A stretch of 64,000 nt of DNA from Micromonospora sp. WMMD1082 (GTDB lineage: Bacteria; Actinomycetota; Actinomycetes; Mycobacteriales; Micromonosporaceae): assembly GCF_029626175.1 (NCBI RefSeq), contig NZ_JARUBM010000002.1, forward strand, positions 1,364,001 through 1,428,000, given 5' to 3'. Below, one piece after another: positions 60,456-64,000 of this stretch (within the stretch, counting starts at the first letter, position 1; each line of letters starts with the position of its first letter). Position numbers and translations under genes: made by a program. A model generated the notes under the pieces. It searched no databases. It saw only the letters and a program-made list of their open reading frames with translations, and was not told the DNA's origin.

Positions 60456-60550
60456 CCCGCGGGCCCGCCGGCGCTGGCCCGCCCGATGCCGCAGCGGAGG
60501 CAACAGCAACGGGGTCGCGGGGATCGAGGGAGCGTTGCGATACTCCGGCC

Positions 60551-61279
60551 ATGAGCACCCAGGAGAACCATGCCGGCGCCAGTCTGCGCGTGCTCGGCAA
60601 GGACGCGGAACTGGCCGCCCGGCTGGACGCCGAGCTGACCGCCTTCAACCAGCAGGCCACCGGGGCCGGCGACGAGGCGGACCTCTCGGTGCGGGTCACC
60701 GGCGGAGACGGTGAGCTGATCGCCGGGCTGACCGGGTGGAGCTGGGGTGCCTGTGCCGGGATCAACATGGTCTGGGTCCACGAGGAGCGCCGCGGCGAGG
60801 GCTGGGGCGGGCGGCTGCTGGCGGCGGCCGAGCAGGAGGCCCGGCGGCGGGGTTGCACCGAGATCTCGGTCGCCTCATTCTCCTTCCAGGCCCCGGGCTT
60901 CTACCGTCGGCACGGCTATCTCGACACCGGCCGTCGGGAGGGCATCCCGGGCGGCCACGTCGACCACCATTTCTGGAAGTCCCTGGTCACCGACCCGGCC
61001 GCCGCCGTGCGCCTGGTCGCGTTGGTGGCGATGCCGCCCGACGGGGTCGAGGTCGGCCAGCGGTACGAGGACACGGTGCTCGCCCTGCTGCCGCGCCACG
61101 GTGCCCGGCTGGAGCGGCGACTGCGTACCGGCGACGGGCGTAGCGAGGTGCACGTCATCCGGTTCGACACCCGGGCCGGCTACGAGGCGTTCCTGGCCGA
61201 TCCGGAGCGGACCGCACTGCGGACGAGCCTCGGTGAGGCCGCGCCGGAGACCCGCGTCCTGGAGGTGCACGAGGTCTGA
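60551..61279 (+). CDS. GNAT acetyltransferase with C-terminal dimeric-barrel-like domain
   Basis: A 242-residue fusion. Residues about 15-145 are a GNAT domain with MVWVHEERRGEGWGGRLLAA as the acetyl-CoA loop and FQAPGFYRRHGY. Residues about 150-240 (VRLVALVAMPPDGVEVGQRY ending RVLEVHEV) resemble a small ferredoxin-like (DUF1330/EthD type) barrel. The combination is unusual to me. The ATG is at 60551. The substrate is unknown. Confidence 0.83.
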   Translation: MSTQENHAGASLRVLGKDAELAARLDAELTAFNQQATGAGDEADLSVRVTGGDGELIAGLTGWSWGACAGINMVWVHEERRGEGWGGRLLAAAEQEARRRGCTEISVASFSFQAPGFYRRHGYLDTGRREGIPGGHVDHHFWKSLVTDPAAAVRLVALVAMPPDGVEVGQRYEDTVLALLPRHGARLERRLRTGDGRSEVHVIRFDTRAGYEAFLADPERTALRTSLGEAAPETRVLEVHEV

Positions 61280-61295
61280 CCGGGGGCCGCCGGTG

Positions 61296-62258
61296 TCACT
61301 CGCGGACCGGGGCCGCGTCCGCCGGGACGGCGGTGCTGACCCGTGCCGTACGCCGGGCCGTCCTGGCGGTGGACAGCACCACCACGGCGACGCCGACCAG
61401 CAGCAGCGACAGGCCGGGCAGCGTCACCGGGTCGGGCAGCTGGCCCAGCCACGCCCAGCCGATCAGGGCCGCGCCCGGGGCCTCCAGCAGGATCAACACG
61501 CTGACCGTGGTGGCCGAGATCCGCCGCAGCGCGTAGCTGAACATCGAGTGGCCGAGCAGCTGGGCACCGGCGACCAGGGCGAGCACCGCCAGCCAGGTCC
61601 CGGTGTCGAAGCCGCCCAGCGGCACCCGGCCGACCAGGCAGACCACCAGCAGGATCAGCCCGCACACCCCGTAGCAGATCGTGGTGTAGGTGGCGGTGCT
61701 GACCGTGACCCGGGCACGCTCGCCCAGCGCGGTGTACACCGCCGCGAACAGACCACCGGCGAGCGCCAGCAGGTCGCCGGTGAACGCCTCGCCGGAAACC
61801 GTGAAGTCCGCCCCGGTCGCCAGCACCGCCCCGACGACCGCCACCCCGATCCCGGCCCAGACACCCGCCGGCAGCCGGCGACCCTGGGCGCGCGCGATCA
61901 GGCCCTGCCAGACCGGCTGCGTGGCGACCAGGGCCGTCGCCGCGGCGACCGAGGTGAGCTTCGCACTCGGCATCCAGGTGGCGAAGTGCGCCGCCAGCGC
62001 CACCCCGGAGAGCACGCAGAACATCCCCTCCCGCCGGCCGACCCCGGTGACCAGGGAGCGGAACTCGGACCGCCGGCGGGCCAACGCGAAGGGACTCAGC
62101 ACGGCGACCGCGAGCACGTTGCGCCAGAACGCGACGGCGAGCGCGGGCGCGGCGGCGAAGGCGATCAGCGGCGCCGACGACGAGACGGCGACGACGGCAA
62201 CGGCCAGCGCCGCGCCGGTCAGCAGGTTCAGCGGCGGGCGCGGGGATTCGGGGGGCAC
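61296..62258 (-). CDS. EamA/DMT-family transporter
   Basis: A 320-residue protein with ten predicted membrane helices in two EamA repeats (for example AFWRNVLAVAVLSPFALARR in the first and SYALRRISATTVSVLILLEA in the second). It is a drug/metabolite exporter-type permease of unknown substrate. I prefer the GTG at 62258, which has GTGAGGA nine bases upstream, over the TTG three codons earlier. Confidence 0.92.
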   Translation of the reverse strand: MPPESPRPPLNLLTGAALAVAVVAVSSSAPLIAFAAAPALAVAFWRNVLAVAVLSPFALARRRSEFRSLVTGVGRREGMFCVLSGVALAAHFATWMPSAKLTSVAAATALVATQPVWQGLIARAQGRRLPAGVWAGIGVAVVGAVLATGADFTVSGEAFTGDLLALAGGLFAAVYTALGERARVTVSTATYTTICYGVCGLILLVVCLVGRVPLGGFDTGTWLAVLALVAGAQLLGHSMFSYALRRISATTVSVLILLEAPGAALIGWAWLGQLPDPVTLPGLSLLLVGVAVVVLSTARTARRTARVSTAVPADAAPVRE

Positions 62259-62364
62259 GAGATGCAATCCTCACACGGCGCCGGTCACCACTTTCCGTCA
62301 GCATTCGGTTACGATCATGCGCGTTCTCGTCGGGGCTCTCGTGATCGCCCGGAGGCAGCTCCCC

Positions 62365-63075
62365 ATGCCCAGGTTCCAGGCGGTGCTGTTCGACTTCTTC
62401 GGCACGCTGACCCGTCCGGTCCAGCGTGGCGCCGGGCACCGCACCACCGCCGAGCTGCTCGGCTGCCCGCCGGACACCTTCGTGGAGGTGCTCGACCGCA
62501 GCTTCTACGAGCGCGCCAGCGGGCGCTTCGGCAGCGCCGAGGCGACCCTGCGCTGGGTGTGCGACCAGGCCGGCGTACGCCCGCCGGAGGAGGCGCTGCG
62601 GGCGGCGGTCGCCCTCCGGCACCAGGCCATCCGCGCGGACACCCGGCTGCGCGAGGAGGCGGTGCCGACCCTGCGGGCGCTGCGGCGGCGGGGCGTGCGT
62701 ACCGGTCTGATCAGTGACTGCACCCACGAGCTGCCGCTGTTCCTACCAGGGCTGGCGATCGCTCCGCTGCTCGACGTCCGGGTCTTCTCCGTACAGGTGG
62801 GACGGTGCAAGCCGGACGCGGCGCTCTACCTGGCCGCGTGCACGCGGCTGGGCCTGCACCCGCGCAACTGCCTCTACGTGGGTGACGGCGGCAGTCAGGA
62901 GCTGACCGGCGCGCAGCGCGCCGGGATGAGCGCCGTCCGGCTGGCCGCACCCGACCTGGTCGACCACCTGGTATTCAACCTCGACGCCGGCTGGTCCGGT
63001 CGGGTGATGACCAGTCTCGGTGAGGTGATCGACCTGGTCGAGGAGGTCACCACCCCGGTGGGCGCGCCGTGGTGA
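62365..63075 (+). CDS. HAD-superfamily hydrolase
   Basis: A 236-residue HAD phosphatase. Motif I is VLFDFFGTLTRP with the first catalytic Asp; the second position is Phe-Gly-Thr rather than DxD, seen in a known subset (DFFGTL). Motif II is TGLISDCTHEL, Lys of motif III is in GRCKPDAALY, and motif IV is CLYVGDGGSQEL. The ATG at 62365 follows GGAGG at eight bases. It is probably a small-molecule phosphatase. It is divergent from the transporter gene. Confidence 0.92.
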   Translation: MPRFQAVLFDFFGTLTRPVQRGAGHRTTAELLGCPPDTFVEVLDRSFYERASGRFGSAEATLRWVCDQAGVRPPEEALRAAVALRHQAIRADTRLREEAVPTLRALRRRGVRTGLISDCTHELPLFLPGLAIAPLLDVRVFSVQVGRCKPDAALYLAACTRLGLHPRNCLYVGDGGSQELTGAQRAGMSAVRLAAPDLVDHLVFNLDAGWSGRVMTSLGEVIDLVEEVTTPVGAPW

Positions 63076-63108
63076 ACTCGGTCGGGCACGATCGGCTGCG
63101 CGGCGGCG

Positions 63109-63612
63109 TCAACGACCCCGGACGCGGTGCAACCGGAACGGCTTGCGGGTGGCCCGGGTCGCCGGCGACGGCCGGGGCGGCTCGGCCAGCGAACCGGCGG
63201 GCAGTTCGGCGCCGTGCACCGGCTCGCCGCCGGGAGCGAGTCGGACCAGTGCGCAGCCGTCGGCGGCCCAGCGGGCCACCAGGTCCGCGGTGGAGCCCCG
63301 GGCGTTCAACCGCTTGGCACCCACCAGCGGGGCCAGCGTGTCCCACTCCTCGGTGCCCGGGGTCACCCGGGTCACCCGCGCCGGCCAGGTGACGATCCGG
63401 CCACCATGGTCACCGCGCAGCGTCACCCGGGCCTCGTCCGCCTCGGCCAGCCCGGGCGCGGACTGCTCTCCCGGGCCAGTGACCACGAACAGGGCATTCT
63501 CCAGGGGTACGCACCACAGGGCGTGCGACGGGCCGTCGGCCACCCCTACCCAGGCCACCGAGGCCTTCTTCATCGCCTCGTCGACCAGGGCGCTCTCGTG
63601 CTCGTCGGTCAT
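63109..63612 (-). CDS. Pyridoxamine 5'-phosphate oxidase-like split-barrel protein
   Basis: A 167-residue protein that looks like a split-barrel flavin-binding fold: MKKASVAWVGVADGPSHALW, LFVVTGPGEQSAPGLAEADE, ARVTLRGDHGGRIVTWPARV. No clear FMN-binding signature is present, so the enzymatic role is uncertain. The Arg-rich C-terminus is unusual. It is convergent with the HAD gene and 40 bp from the PhzF gene upstream. Confidence 0.75.
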   Translation of the reverse strand: MTDEHESALVDEAMKKASVAWVGVADGPSHALWCVPLENALFVVTGPGEQSAPGLAEADEARVTLRGDHGGRIVTWPARVTRVTPGTEEWDTLAPLVGAKRLNARGSTADLVARWAADGCALVRLAPGGEPVHGAELPAGSLAEPPRPSPATRATRKPFRLHRVRGR

Positions 63613-63652
63613 CGCCGCATCCTCTCGTACCCGGGCCGGTCCGCGCCGACGG

Positions 63653-64000
63653 TCAGCCGACGAACGGCGGGATCAGGATCTCCCCCCGCGCCACCGGCAT
63701 CACCTGGCCGGCGACGCTCGCACCCAACACCGTGCCACCGGCCGCGGTCACCGTGCACGCCAGCGAGGACGGCCGGCCCATCTCGGCACCCTGGCGGACG
63801 GTGTACGACGATCGCCCGTCGCCGGGCAGCAGGCCGCTGGCGACCAACCACACCCCCAGGCCGAGCCCGGCGGATCCGGTCGCCGGGTCCTCGGGCACAC
63901 CGAGACCGGGCACGAAGACCCGGACATGCGCGGTTTGCGCGGCGGCGTTCCAGGAGAAGACGCTGACATGATCGATTCCGTACCGCCGTGCCGCCACCGG
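63653..64000 (-). CDS. PhzF-family isomerase/epimerase, truncated by the window end
   Basis: C-terminal part (at least 115 residues) of a PhzF-family protein. The family signature DPATGSAGLGLGVWLVA is present, followed by the strand-rich end VRQGAEMGRPSSL. The full gene continues beyond base 64000. PhzF enzymes include diaminopimelate-epimerase-fold isomerases; the substrate here is unknown. Confidence 0.9.
   Translation of the reverse strand, partial: PVAARRYGIDHVSVFSWNAAAQTAHVRVFVPGLGVPEDPATGSAGLGLGVWLVASGLLPGDGRSSYTVRQGAEMGRPSSLACTVTAAGGTVLGASVAGQVMPVARGEILIPPFVG

Overview
The window is high-GC actinobacterial DNA. Gene content and order point to a Micromonospora-like member of the Micromonosporaceae. 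It has two parts joined at a tRNA-Ala gene (36213-36286): a large integrated conjugative element on the left (at least 3-36 kb, probably continuing beyond base 1) and ordinary chromosome on the right (36.3-64 kb).

Left edge (1-3.1 kb): a truncated unknown gene, a DIP1984-family gene followed by a tRNA-like sequence, a DUF4288 gene and a gene remnant. These read like accessory cargo.

Element body (3.1-28.7 kb): almost everything on the minus strand is one transfer module with overlapping stop/start codons. Read in transcription order from 28.7 kb downward it encodes a sigma-like regulator, a VirB2/T4SS_pilin-type pilin, a TrbL/VirB6-like polytopic protein with a long disordered tail, a PrgI-like protein, a VirB4 ATPase, a membrane protein plus separate ATPase that look like a split VirD4 coupling protein, a replication-relaxation family protein, and a lytic transglycosylase/M23 wall hydrolase that is frameshifted by one extra GGCC unit. 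Zinc-ribbon and winged-helix proteins, small unknown genes and a DUF932 protein follow. This is a VirB4/VirD4 type system, not the single-protein FtsK/TraB system usual in actinomycete elements. No classical relaxase is visible. Two cargo units interrupt the module: a three-gene recombinase cassette (8.1-12.0 kb) with a GNAT gene after it, and a 1,111-bp non-autonomous transposon (16391-17501) with inverted repeats, a 5-bp target duplication and clustered subterminal TGTCG sites, carrying only a DinB-like gene.

Element right end (28.7-36.2 kb): a 570-bp regulatory region with six TGTTCAA motifs, a 1,180-residue NACHT NTPase with a C-terminal HEAT array (candidate anti-phage STAND sensor), a divergent small membrane protein, an orphan DNA methyltransferase, an excisionase and a tyrosine integrase beside the tRNA 3' end.

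Chromosome (36.3-64 kb): the sepX/glpR - rimJ-like - glp/moeA - galU - diguanylate cyclase block, divergent from 5-formyl-THF cyclo-ligase and an FmdB-type (Ruc-like) gene with a textbook CIRCE/HrcA operator. This matches the M. tuberculosis Rv0991c-Rv0996 neighbourhood. Further on are a Fur regulator, a DUF2236 oxygenase, a RecB-like nuclease, a MarC protein, a PHP phosphoesterase, a SigE-family sigma factor with a membrane propeller partner, a SpoU methylase, thioredoxin, an Rv2578c-type radical SAM protein under a near-perfect LexA box, two SDR enzymes, a GNAT enzyme, an EamA transporter, a HAD phosphatase and a truncated PhzF protein.
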